DNA from: Streptomyces sp. NRRL F-6676
Lineage (GTDB): Bacteria; Actinomycetota; Actinomycetes; Streptomycetales; Streptomycetaceae
Assembly (NCBI RefSeq): GCF_000725625.1
Contig: NZ_JOHS01000027.1
Coordinates: 1 to 64,000, forward strand
DNA: 64,000 nucleotides
Reading direction: 5' to 3'
This document shows positions 33,558-43,300 of this stretch, one piece after another (position 1 is the first letter of the stretch; every line of letters starts with the position of its first letter). The position numbers and the translations under genes were made by a program. Below the pieces are notes generated by a model that saw only the letters and a program-made list of their open reading frames with translations, was not told the DNA's origin and made no database searches.

Positions 33558-34811
33558 TCACGCGGCCGTCAGGACCAGTACGGCGTTCTGGCCGCCGAAG
33601 CCGAACGAGTTGCTCACCGCCACCCGCACCTCCCGCCGGCGCGGGGACCCGGCGACCACGTCCAGTTCGACGCCGGCATCGAGCCGCTCCAGGTTGGCCG
33701 TCGGCGGCACGGTCCCGTGCTCCAGGGCGAGCACGGTCAGCGCGGCCTCGATCGCGCCGGCCGCCCCCAGCGTGTGCCCGAGGACGCCCTTGGCCGAGGT
33801 GACGACCGCGCCCTCGCCCAGGACCTTGCGCACCGCCCGCGCCTCGGCCGCGTCGTTGAGCGGGGTGGACGTGCCGTGGGCGTTGACGTGGTCGACCTCG
33901 TCGGGCATGACGTCCGCCGCGGCCAGCGCCGTACGCAGGGCGCGGATCACACCGGTGCCCTCGGGGTCCGGGGCGGTCATGTGGTGGGCGTCGGCCGTGG
34001 CCCCGTAGCCGGCCACCCTCGCGCGGACCCGGGCGCCCCGGGCGCGGGCGTCCGCCTCGCGCTCCAGCACCAGCATGCCGCTGCCCTCGCCGATGACGAA
34101 CCCGTCGCGGCCGGCGTCGAACGGCCGGGAGGCGGCGGTCGGTCGGTCGAGCCGTGCCGTCGACAGCGCGCCCATCTGGGCGAACCCGGTCACCATCAGC
34201 GGGCTCACGCCCGCCTCGCCGCCGCCCGCGAGCACGACGTCGCAGGCGCCGTCGCGCAGGAGGTGCAGCGCGGCGCCGATCGCGGTGGCGCCGGACGCGC
34301 AGGCCGTCGCCGTCACGAAGTTGGGGCCCGTGGCGCGCAGGTCCATGGCCAGGTGTCCGGCGGCCATGTTGGGCACCAGCATCGGGATCAGCAGCGCGGA
34401 CACCGCCTGCGGTCCCTGCTCCAGCATGCGCCGGTGCTGGGTCTCCCACGTGGCCACGCCGCCCAGACCGCAGCCGACGACCACGCCGACGCGGGCGCCG
34501 TCCCACGTCCCCGGGTCGAGACCGGAGTCGGCGACGGCCTCGCGGGCCGCGGTGAGCGAGAGCTGGCTGAACCGGTCCTGGGTCAGCGCACTGCGCCGCC
34601 CCACGTGCGTGCGCGGGGAGAAACCCGGGACCGTGCAGGAGATGTCCACGGGCAGTCCGGCCAGCGCCGGGTTCCGGGCGGCGGCCGACGCGCCCGCGCA
34701 CACCCCGCGCCAGGTGTCCTCGACGCCGATGCCGGCGGCGGTGACCAGGCCGATCCCGGTGACGGCGACGGCGGGCGGGGCGGCGGCGGTGCGTGCGGGG
34801 GGTGCGGTCAT
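33558..34811 (-). CDS. redR: RedR, FabF-type ketosynthase (KASII)
   Basis: The product is 417 residues, standard FabF length. Catalytic residues are complete: Cys171 in TATACASGATA, His in NAHGTSTPLND and in GVLGHTLGAAGA, and the closing SNSFGFGGQN. RedR elongates the acyl chain on RedQ with malonyl units during assembly of the dodecanoyl precursor of 2-undecylpyrrole. Its ATG overlaps the redQ TGA (ATGA), so ketosynthase and carrier protein are translated together. Confidence 0.93.
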   Translation of the reverse strand: MTAPPARTAAAPPAVAVTGIGLVTAAGIGVEDTWRGVCAGASAAARNPALAGLPVDISCTVPGFSPRTHVGRRSALTQDRFSQLSLTAAREAVADSGLDPGTWDGARVGVVVGCGLGGVATWETQHRRMLEQGPQAVSALLIPMLVPNMAAGHLAMDLRATGPNFVTATACASGATAIGAALHLLRDGACDVVLAGGGEAGVSPLMVTGFAQMGALSTARLDRPTAASRPFDAGRDGFVIGEGSGMLVLEREADARARGARVRARVAGYGATADAHHMTAPDPEGTGVIRALRTALAAADVMPDEVDHVNAHGTSTPLNDAAEARAVRKVLGEGAVVTSAKGVLGHTLGAAGAIEAALTVLALEHGTVPPTANLERLDAGVELDVVAGSPRRREVRVAVSNSFGFGGQNAVLVLTAA

Positions 34812-35056
34812 GACGAGGCCGTGGAGGCCGCGTGCCGTTCCAGGAGTTCGGCGACCCGGCCGATCGTGTCGCCGGGCGAGGCCGCGTCGTCGTCGAGGTG
34901 CACACCGAACTCCGACTGGATCACCAGCAGCAGCTCCACCAGGAACAGGGAGTCCATGTCGAGTTCCTCGAACGTGGTGTCCGGGCCGATCTCGTCGCGG
35001 TCCACCTCGAAACGGTCGACGAGAAGGCCGACCAGCCTGTCGTACATCGCGCTCAT
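34808..35056 (-). CDS. redQ: RedQ, acyl carrier protein
   Basis: The product is 82 residues. The phosphopantetheine site is Ser36 in ELDMDSLFLVEL. It carries the growing fatty chain made by RedP and RedR, from which RedJ releases dodecanoate for RedL. ATG 35054-35056 follows GGTGGGG. It is the first gene of the leftward operon, and its promoter region holds four CTGACSG heptamers reading toward it. Confidence 0.92.
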   Translation of the reverse strand: MSAMYDRLVGLLVDRFEVDRDEIGPDTTFEELDMDSLFLVELLLVIQSEFGVHLDDDAASPGDTIGRVAELLERHAASTASS

Positions 35057-35170
35057 GGGATGCGCCCCACCTTTCCCCAAGGCCCGTCCCGCGCGCCGCC
35101 GGGACCGGGGAGCGGGGACGAACGCGCGTTCACGTGCCGGGCGTTCGCCGTACGAGTCTGTGCTCCGGGG

Positions 35171-35257
35171 CTGACCGCCCGCTGACCGATGACTGACGGC
35201 TCGCTGACCGGCCGGCCGCGTCAGCCATCGGTCAGCGCGCGGTCAGTCATCGGTCAG
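35171..35257. promoter_or_regulatory. Divergent redQ/redP promoter: two opposed SARP-type heptamer arrays
   Basis: Heptamers of the form CTGACSG start at 35171, 35182, 35193 and 35204. Their reverse complement (CGGTCAG, with GCGTCAG in the first copy) starts at 35218, 35229, 35240 and 35251. Every step within an array is exactly 11 bp. The outer parts make a perfect 16-bp inverted repeat (35182-35197 with 35242-35257). On each side, ten bases after the outermost heptamer, stands CAGACT (toward redQ) or GAGACT (toward redP), so the two promoters mirror each other. Direct heptamers at 11-bp pitch are the known footprint of SARP activators, so RedD is the expected binder. Confidence 0.85.
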
Positions 35258-35313
35258 GCCCCCGGGCGAGACTCGGGCTCGGACAGATGGCTTCCGGCAG
35301 ACGAGGAGCGCAT

Positions 35314-36336
35314 GTGGTGGCACGTCGTACGGACTCCGACCGCGCCGCCGTCGTGGCCGGCGTCGGGAGCTGTCTGCCGTCCCGGGCCGTGTCCAACGAC
35401 GAGCTGGCCGGGCGCCTGGACACCTCGGACGCGTGGATCCGGTCCCGGACCGGCATCGGACAGCGCCATGTCGCCGCGCCCGGCACGGCCACCTCCGACC
35501 TCGCCGTCGGCGCGGGCGCGAAGGCCCTGAAGTCCTCGGGCGAGCCGTCCGTGGACGCCGTGATCGTGGCCACCACCACGCCGGACCGCCCCTGCCCGGC
35601 GACCGCCCCGGTCGTGGCCGCCCGGCTCGGCATGACGGGGACGGCCGCCTACGACGTCTCCGCCGTCTGCACCGGCTTCGTCTACGCGCTGGCGACCGCC
35701 GCGGGCCTCATCCACGCGGCGGTGGCCGACCGGGTCCTGGTGATCGGCGCGGAGACCTTCTCCACCCTTCTGAACCCCGACGACCGCTCCACCTCCGTGA
35801 TCTTCGGGGACGGGGCCGGCGCCGTCGTCCTGCGCTCCGGCAGCCCCGCCGAACCCGGCGCGCTCGGCCCCTTCGACCTGGGCAGCGACGGAGAGGGCGA
35901 GGACCTCATCACCGTGCCCGCGGGCGGCTCGCGCCAGCGCCTGTCCGGGGCGGCGCCGGGCCCGGGCGAGGAGTTCTTCACCATGCGCGGCAAGGAGGTG
36001 TTCCGGCACGCCGTCCACCGTATGACCGGGTCGGCGAAGGCGGTCCTCGACCGGGCCGGCTGGACCGTCGACGACGTCGACCACCTGGTCGGCCACCAGG
36101 CCAACCTCCGCATCACCCAGCACGTCGCGGAGGGGCTCGGGCTCCCCCGGGAGCGGTGCTTCCACAACATCGCCGAGGTGGGGAACACGGCGGCCGCGTC
36201 CATTCCCCTCGCCCTCGACCAGGCGCACGCCCAAGGGGTGCTGCGGCCGGGCCGGCGGGTGCTGCTCACCGCCTTCGGCGGCGGGCTGACCTGGGGCTCG
36301 GCGGTGCTGACCTGGCCGCGTCTGGACCGGTCCTGA
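35314..36336 (+). CDS. redP: RedP, FabH-type ketosynthase (KASIII)
   Basis: The product is about 340 residues. The triad is complete: Cys in SAVCTGFVYAL (about residue 118), His in VGHQANLRI and Asn in VGNTAAASIP. RedP starts the prodiginine fatty chain by condensing acetyl-CoA (or a branched starter) with malonyl-RedQ. GTG 35314 follows GAGGAG at five bases; ATG 35287 would add nine unrelated residues. It is the first gene of the long rightward operon that runs to about 55.5 kb. Confidence 0.92.
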   Translation: MVARRTDSDRAAVVAGVGSCLPSRAVSNDELAGRLDTSDAWIRSRTGIGQRHVAAPGTATSDLAVGAGAKALKSSGEPSVDAVIVATTTPDRPCPATAPVVAARLGMTGTAAYDVSAVCTGFVYALATAAGLIHAAVADRVLVIGAETFSTLLNPDDRSTSVIFGDGAGAVVLRSGSPAEPGALGPFDLGSDGEGEDLITVPAGGSRQRLSGAAPGPGEEFFTMRGKEVFRHAVHRMTGSAKAVLDRAGWTVDDVDHLVGHQANLRITQHVAEGLGLPRERCFHNIAEVGNTAAASIPLALDQAHAQGVLRPGRRVLLTAFGGGLTWGSAVLTWPRLDRS

Positions 36337-36374
36337 GGGGCTGGGCCCGCCCGAAGACGAGAGAGAGCAGGACC

Positions 36375-36635
36375 ATGAGCACCCAGCAGTCAATCATCGA
36401 CCACATCGCCGAGGCCTGGCTCGACGGCGACGCCGACGGGCTCGACGCCCAGGTCCCCCTCGCCGAACTCAACATCATCGACTCCGCCGAGATCTTCTCC
36501 CTGGTGCACTACCTCCAGGACCGGTTCCGCGTCACGGTCCCCCTGCGGGAGGTCTCCCCGGCCAACTTCCGGACCGTCGAGGCGATCGCGTCCCTCGTCG
36601 AACGGCTCCAGCACGAGCGGGAGGGCGTCCGATGA
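36375..36635 (+). CDS. redO: RedO, peptidyl carrier protein
   Basis: The product is 86 residues. The phosphopantetheine Ser37 lies in ELNIIDSAEIFSL, where the usual Gly-x-Asp-Ser has become Ile-Ile-Asp-Ser, as in other prolyl carrier proteins. It holds L-proline loaded by RedM, which RedW oxidises, before RedX takes over the pyrrolyl unit. It ends by overlapping the redN start (ATGA). Confidence 0.92.
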   Translation: MSTQQSIIDHIAEAWLDGDADGLDAQVPLAELNIIDSAEIFSLVHYLQDRFRVTVPLREVSPANFRTVEAIASLVERLQHEREGVR

Positions 36636-38605
36636 CGAGCGCCACGCGGGACACACCGCAGGGGGACACGGGGGAGGCCCCCGGCCGGGAGGCCGTCCAC
36701 CGGAGGATCGTGGACATCGTCGCCTCCCGGACGCTGTACGAGGAGTCCTACCTCCTGCCCGACAGCCACTTCGAGGCGGACCTCGGGATCGACTCGGTGA
36801 TCCTCGAATCCATCCTCGTCTCGGTCAACGACGACTTCGCGCTGAGCCCGCCGCTGGCCGAGGGCCCCGCGACGATCCGCGAGCTCGTTGACGCGGTACT
36901 GCGGGCCCTGGGGGACGGCGCCGGAGCGCCCACGACGGCGACCGGGTCCGCCGGTCCCGTACCGGAGGCGGTCGGTCCCGTGCCGGAGGCGGTCGGTCCC
37001 GTACCGGAGGCGGCCGACCCCGTGCTGGAGGCGGTCCTCGCCGCCGCCCAGCGCCACACCGCCTACCAGCGTCACCAACTCCCCGTCGACGCCGACCTGG
37101 AGAGCGAACTCGGCATCGACTCCGTCCTCCTCTCCTCCGTCGTCGCCGACGCCGCACGCGCACTCGGCGTCGCCGAAGGCCCCGCCGAGCACCTCACCGA
37201 CGGCCTCGCCGACGGCCCGACGGGCGCTCCCGGCGCGACGACACTGCGCGGACTCGCGGCCGGACTGCGCACCGCACGCGAGGCCGCTCCACCCGCGCAC
37301 CCCGCACCCACCACGGACGCCGCACCCGTGGACGCCCGCCCCGAGTGGGACGGCCGCTCGATGAAGGACTTCGTCGAGGAGCGCGACCCCGACCTGTTCG
37401 CCAAGACCCGCAGCTTCGCCACCTACCTACGGCGGCGGAAGGCCGAACACCTCTACTGGTACGGCATGCCGCTGCGCTCCCGGTGCGGCAACCGGGCCGT
37501 CATCCACGACGAACTCACCGGTCGCGAGCGCGAGTTCCTCATGTTCGCCTCCAACAACTACCTCGGCCTCGCCAACCACCCCAAGGTGATCGAGGCGATC
37601 TGCGACGCCACCCGCACCTACGGGGCCACCCACACCGGCTCCCGCTTCATCGGCGGCACCAACACCCTGCACAAGGAACTGGAACGCCGGCTCGCCGCCT
37701 TCAAGCAGCGCCCGGCCTGCGTCGTCTATCCCGGCGGCTACGCGGCCAACCTGGGCGCGATCTCCGCGCTGGTCAAGAGCTACGACACCCTCGTGGTCGA
37801 CCGGCTCAACCACATGAGCATCGTCGACGGCGCCCGGCTCTCCGGCGGCATCCGCAAGATCTACCAGCACAACGACATGGCCGATCTGGAGCGCATCCTC
37901 AAGCGCGCCGACGACCGCTCCGGGGGCCGGCTGATCGTCGCCGACGGCGTGTTCAGCATGCACGGCGACCTCTGCGACCTGCCCGAGATCGTCCGCCTGG
38001 CCAAGGAGCACGACGCCCGCGTCCTGATCGACGACGCCCACGCCACCGGCGTCCTCGGCGAGCGGGGCTCCGGGACGACCGAGCACTTCGGCCTCAAGGG
38101 TGAGGTCGACCTCGAACTCGGCACGATGAGCAAGGCGCTGGCGGGCATGGGCGGCTTCGTCGTCGGCGACGAGGAGGTGATCGAGTACCTCCGCTACTAC
38201 TCGAACTCCTACGTCTTCGCCGCCAACATCCCGGCCGGGGTGGCCGCGGGGCTGATCGCGGCGATCGACGTCATCGAGGCGGAGCCCGGCCGGATCACCC
38301 GGCTGTGGTCCAACATCCGCTTCCTGCAAGGCCAGTTGGCCGACGCCGGCTTCGACCTGGAGAACACGCGCAGCGCCATCCTGCCCCTCGTCGTCGGCGA
38401 CGAGCGCAGGGCCATGGAGATGGGGCGCGCGGTGCGGGCCCGGGGCCTGTACTGCCAGACGGTGGTCTTCCCGGGGGTGCCGCTCGGCGACGCCCGGCTG
38501 CGGGTGAGCGTCACCTCCGAGCACACCCGCCAGGACCTGGAGAACGCCGCCGGGATCTTCGTCGAGGCGGCCCGCGAGACCGGCGTGCTGCCCTCGGCGG
38601 CGTGA
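36632..38605 (+). CDS. redN: RedN, ACP-ACP-alpha-oxoamine synthase
   Basis: The product is 657 residues. There are two carrier domains, with Ser54 in ADLGIDSVILES and Ser162 in SELGIDSVLLSS. A PLP-dependent alpha-oxoamine synthase domain runs from about 240 to 640; it shows FASNNYLGLANHP, HTGSRFIGGTN, the PLP-binding DDAHATGVLGERGSG, and the catalytic Lys (about residue 500) in TMSKALAGMGG. RedN condenses the pyrrolyl beta-ketothioester with serine to form the bipyrrole ring of MBC. The linker between the carriers contains a sevenfold-type repeat, GPVPEAVGPVPEAVGPVPEA, made of 21-bp units. Confidence 0.93.
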   Translation: MTSATRDTPQGDTGEAPGREAVHRRIVDIVASRTLYEESYLLPDSHFEADLGIDSVILESILVSVNDDFALSPPLAEGPATIRELVDAVLRALGDGAGAPTTATGSAGPVPEAVGPVPEAVGPVPEAADPVLEAVLAAAQRHTAYQRHQLPVDADLESELGIDSVLLSSVVADAARALGVAEGPAEHLTDGLADGPTGAPGATTLRGLAAGLRTAREAAPPAHPAPTTDAAPVDARPEWDGRSMKDFVEERDPDLFAKTRSFATYLRRRKAEHLYWYGMPLRSRCGNRAVIHDELTGREREFLMFASNNYLGLANHPKVIEAICDATRTYGATHTGSRFIGGTNTLHKELERRLAAFKQRPACVVYPGGYAANLGAISALVKSYDTLVVDRLNHMSIVDGARLSGGIRKIYQHNDMADLERILKRADDRSGGRLIVADGVFSMHGDLCDLPEIVRLAKEHDARVLIDDAHATGVLGERGSGTTEHFGLKGEVDLELGTMSKALAGMGGFVVGDEEVIEYLRYYSNSYVFAANIPAGVAAGLIAAIDVIEAEPGRITRLWSNIRFLQGQLADAGFDLENTRSAILPLVVGDERRAMEMGRAVRARGLYCQTVVFPGVPLGDARLRVSVTSEHTRQDLENAAGIFVEAARETGVLPSAA

Positions 38606-38612
38606 GGCGGGG

Positions 38613-40325
38613 GTGACGGTGACGGGAACTGAGCCGACGCAGGCCACGGGCGAGTCCGACCTCGCGCTGATCCGGCTGCCGCGCTCCCTCCCCCCGGAGC
38701 GGGCGGACCGCCCCGCCCTCGTGGGGGAGCGGACCGTGACCCACGGCGAACTGAGGGCCGCCGTCGCCTCCGTGGCCTCGGGGCTGCTCGGCCTCGGTGC
38801 GGCGGTCGGCGACCGGGTGGCGATCTGGGCGGACAAGGGGCCGCGCTACGCCGAGGCGATCCTCGGCGCGCTCCAGGCGGGCTGCGCCTACGTCCCCCTC
38901 GACGGCGGCCAGCCGGTGAGCCGGGTCCGCACGATCCTCGCCGACTGCGCACCGGTGGTCCTCTTCACCGACCGCCACCACTGGGAACTGCTGTCCGGCC
39001 ACCCACTGCCGGACTCGCTCAGGACGGTCGTCGTCTCCGGGGACGAGAAGGGGGACGAGGCCGGAAACGGGGGCGAGGCCGGGAACGGGGACGAGAACAG
39101 GGACGAGGGCGGTAACGGGGCCGGGGAAGCGGGGACGGCAGGCGGGCGTCCGGGCGTCCCCGTCCGGACCTGGGCGGGGTTCACCGCCGCCGCCCGGCAC
39201 CTCGTCCTCCTGCCCACCCCGCACCGCGACGACCTCGCCGCGCTCCTCTACACCTCCGGCTCGACCGGCACCCCCAAGGGCGTCCGCATCAGCTACCGCA
39301 ACCTGGCGGCCTTCATCCGGTGGGCCCGGTCCGAACTGCTCGTCGGCCCGGACGACGTCTTCGCCAACCACGCCTCCTTCAACTTCGACCTGTCCACCTT
39401 CGACCTGTTCACCGCGCTGTCGGCCGGGGCCCGCGTCTGGATCGTCCCCGACGACCACGCCCGCGACCCCGGCGCGCTCGCCGCGGGCATCCGCGCGCAC
39501 GGGGTCACCGTCTGGTACTCCGTACCGTCGGTGCTGCACCTGCTCACCGCCTCCGGCGCGCTCACACCCGGGGTGGTCCGCACCCTGCGCCACGTCCTGT
39601 TCGCGGGCGAGGTCTTCCCGATCGGACAACTGCGGGCCCTGGCCGCGCTGTTGCCGCCCGGCACCGAGCTCTACAACCTGTACGGCCCCACCGAGACCAA
39701 CGTCTGCACCTACCACCGCGTCCGCCCCGCGGACCTGCACCGCGCCGAACCCGTGCCGATCGGCCGGCCGGTCACCGGCGCCCGGGTGTCCGTCGTCGAC
39801 GAGGACGGACGCGTGCTCGACGGGCCGGACGCCTTCGGCGAGCTGATCGTCGAGGGCGACTGCGTCACGCCCGGCTACTGGCGCCGGGAGGCCGAGCCCG
39901 CCGCCGAGGACCACTGGCGGCACCGCCACGCCACCGGCGACCTCGTCTCCTACGAGGGCGACGAACTGGTCTACCGGGGGCGCAAGGACCGCATGGTCAA
40001 GGTGTCCGGCTACCGCGTCGAACTGGGCGAGATCGAGGCCGCCGTGCTCCGGCACCCCGACATCGCCGCCGCGGCCGTCGTCCTCGACACGGCGGGCGCC
40101 GACCGGCGCATCGCCCTCTACTACACGCTGCGGACCCCCGGCCGGGGGCCCGGCCTCGTCGCGATCAAGCGGCACTGCGCGCGGTTCCTGCCGCGCTACA
40201 TGCTCCCGCGGACGGCGACCCGCCTCGACGAGCTGCCGCGCAACGCCAACGGCAAGACGGACTACCGCCGGCTGCCCGGGACCGCCGGCGCGGCCCGGCC
40301 GGCGCGGGCCCTGCCCGGAAGGTGA
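38613..40325 (+). CDS. redM: RedM, L-prolyl-AMP ligase
   Basis: The product is 570 residues and a free-standing adenylation domain: LLYTSGSTGTPKGVRIS, FNFDLSTFDLFTAL, LYNLYGPTETNVCTY, HATGDLVSYEGDE, GRKDRMVKVSGYRVELGEIE and the final Lys in NANGKTDY (about residue 546). RedM activates L-proline and loads it on RedO. A low-complexity insert of about 40 residues, based on EAGNGGEAGNGDENRDEGG, separates strands of the N-terminal subdomain near residue 150 and is absent from typical A domains. It starts with GTG seven bases after the redN stop. Confidence 0.92.
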   Translation: MTVTGTEPTQATGESDLALIRLPRSLPPERADRPALVGERTVTHGELRAAVASVASGLLGLGAAVGDRVAIWADKGPRYAEAILGALQAGCAYVPLDGGQPVSRVRTILADCAPVVLFTDRHHWELLSGHPLPDSLRTVVVSGDEKGDEAGNGGEAGNGDENRDEGGNGAGEAGTAGGRPGVPVRTWAGFTAAARHLVLLPTPHRDDLAALLYTSGSTGTPKGVRISYRNLAAFIRWARSELLVGPDDVFANHASFNFDLSTFDLFTALSAGARVWIVPDDHARDPGALAAGIRAHGVTVWYSVPSVLHLLTASGALTPGVVRTLRHVLFAGEVFPIGQLRALAALLPPGTELYNLYGPTETNVCTYHRVRPADLHRAEPVPIGRPVTGARVSVVDEDGRVLDGPDAFGELIVEGDCVTPGYWRREAEPAAEDHWRHRHATGDLVSYEGDELVYRGRKDRMVKVSGYRVELGEIEAAVLRHPDIAAAAVVLDTAGADRRIALYYTLRTPGRGPGLVAIKRHCARFLPRYMLPRTATRLDELPRNANGKTDYRRLPGTAGAARPARALPGR

Positions 40326-40336
40326 CGGAGACGCAT

Positions 40337-43300
40337 ATGAACCATGGCCCGACCGGCCCGTACGGGCGGGGCGCGGAACCGACGACGGTTGCCGGGCTCC
40401 TGCGACACCACCGCGAGCGTCGCCCGGACGCCCTCGCGTACCGCTTCCTGACCGGCGCCGGAGACATGGACGGCGAGTCGGTCAGCTACCGCCAACTCGA
40501 CCTGCGCGTACGCGCGGTGGCCGCGCTCCTCCAGCGCGAGCACCTGGCCGGGAAGCCGGTCCTGCTGCTCCACCCGCCGGGGCTCGACTACATCGCCGCG
40601 TTCCTCGGCTGCCTGTACGCGGGCGCCGTCGCCGTCCCCGCCTACCCGCCGGACACCCGGCGGTTCGGCCGGACCATGCCCCGGCTCGCCGCGATCGCCC
40701 GGGACGCGCGGGCCACGCACGCGCTGACGACGGAGGAGATCTCCCGCTTCGTGGCCGGCCGGCCCGGCGACCTCGCCGCGTTGGGCCTGGGCGGGTTGCG
40801 CTGGCTGGTGACCGGCGGCGGCGCCGACACCGCCGGGGCGGAGGACTGGCGCGATCCGGGTCCCGTCCGGCAGGGCCCGGCGTTCCTCCAGTACACCTCC
40901 GGCTCGACCTCGTCGCCCAAGGGCGTCATGGTCGGCGACGACAACCTGCTGCACAACCTCCGCGCGATCCACCGGCGGCTGGAGCACGACGCCGACTCGG
41001 CGATGGTCTCCTGGCTGCCGCCGTACCACGACATGGGCCTCATCGGCGGCATCCTGACCCCGCTGTACGGGGGGTTCCCGGCGCATCTGATGGCGCCCAT
41101 GACCTTCGTCCGGCGGCCGCTGCTGTGGCTGGAGACCCTGTCCCGCACCCGCGCCTCCACCAGCGTCGCGCCCAACTTCGGCTTCGAGACGTGCGTCCGC
41201 AGGATCACGGACGAGCAGCGCGCGGGGCTGGACCTCGGCGGATGGCGGCTGGCGCTGAACGGGGCGGAGCCGGTGCGCGCCGACACCCTGCGGCGCTTCA
41301 CCGACCGCTTCGCGCCCTGCGGCTTCCGCGAGGAGGCGCTGCTGCCGTGCTACGGGCTCGCCGAGGCCACGCTGATGGTGACCGGGGTCCGGGCGGGCGT
41401 GGCGCCCACCGTCGGGGCGTTCGCCGCCCGGGAGCTGGGCGACGGCACGGTCCGGCCCGTGCCGGCGGGCGGTGCGGGGCGGGTGACCGAGGTCGTCGGC
41501 TGCGGTCCGGTCGTCGACGGCGTGGACGTCGCGATCGTCGACCCGGGCACGCGGCGGCGGATCCCCGCGGACGGGCGTCGCGTCGGGGAGATCTGGCTCG
41601 CCGGGGGCAGCGTCGCCCACGGCTACTGGCGCCGGCCCGAGGCGACCGAGGAGGCGTTCGGGGCGCGCATCGCGGGCGTCGGGGGCGTCGGGGGCGAGGA
41701 CGGCGGCCGGTGGCTCCGCACGGGCGACCTCGGCTTCGTGCGCGACGGCGAGCTGTACGTCGTCGGCCGCACCAAGGACGTCGTCATCGTGCAGGGCCGC
41801 AACCACTACCCGCACGACATCGAGCTGACGGCCGAGCGGACGGACGCGCGCCTGCGCACGGGCTGCGGCGCGGTGTTCGCCGTCGAGGTGGACGGCGCCG
41901 AGGAGATGGTCGTCGCCCACGAGGTCGAGGGGCGGCGGGTGGCGGACGCGCCCGCGCTGCTGGCCCGGCTGCGCACCGCGATCGCCGAGGCGCACGAGGT
42001 CACCCCGCACGCCGTCGTCCTGCTCAAGCGCTCGACGGCGCACAAGACGACCAGCGGCAAGATCCAACGCCAGGCGTGCCGGCGGGACTTCCTCGACCTG
42101 GGGCTGTCGGTGGTGGCGGCGAGCGTGATCCGGGACGCCGGGACCCCGGCCTCCTGTGACGCACTGGCCGTACTGCCGCCCGCCCGGCGCCGGCGCCGGG
42201 TGCTCGACGCGGTCACCGAGACCCTCACCGGAGTCGCCCCGACGGACGACCCCCCGGACATCACCGACTGGACCTTCGCCGAACTGAACCTCGACCACCC
42301 GACGCTCCTGGCCGCCGTACGCGACCTGGAGCAACGGCTCGGCGTACCGATCCCGTACGGCGAACTGCTCGTACGCCCACGGGTGGACACGCTGCTGTCC
42401 CTCCTGCTCGACGAGCCGGGGCCGGACGACCCGCCCGTCCCCGCCACCGCCCCCGCCGACGCCACGCCGTACGCCCCCGAGGCCGTCGAGGAGTGGCTGG
42501 TCCGGCGTATCGCCGGCCGCCTCGGGCTGGCGGCGACGGCGGTCGACCCCACCCGCCCGCTGGCGTCCCTGGGCCTGGACTCGAAGCAGGCCGTGGAGAT
42601 CGTGACGGAACTCGGCGCCCTGACGGGCCGCGAGGTCACCACGGGCGCCGTCTTCGACCACCCGACGGTACGGGCACTCGCGGCCCACGTCGGCACGGCC
42701 CCCGCACGGGGCCCGGCGGCACGTCGTGCGGCGACCGCGGCCACCGCGTCGCCCGCGGCAGACGCGCGTGGCCAGGGCACCACGGCCGGGCTCACCGGCA
42801 CGGGTGCCGGCGACCGCGCGGCCGGACACGACGGGGCGTGGGGCGCCGGACACGACGGGGCGTGGGACGCCGGACACGCCGCCGAACCGGTCGCCGTCGT
42901 CGGCATCGGCTGCCGCTTCCCCGGCGCCCCCGACGTGGACAGCTTCTGGCGGCTGCTCGTGGACGGCCGCGACGCGGTCACCGAGGTGCCCCGGGAGCGG
43001 TGGGACGCCGCCCGGGTGGACGCGCCGGCGTACGGCGGCTTCCTCGACGGGGTCGACGGGTTCGACGCGCGGCTGTTCGGCATGTCGGCGCGGGAGGCCG
43101 CCCGTACCGATCCGCAGCAGCGGCTGCTCCTCGAAGTGGCGCGGCAGACCCTTGACGACGCCGGGCTCGACCCGGCGCGGCTCGCCGCCACCGCCACCGG
43201 CGTCTTCGTCGGCATCAGCAGCCACGACTACTCCGCGCTCCAGATGAGCCGCCCCGAGGCCATCGACGTCCACGGCGCCACCGGCAACGCCCACTCCCTC

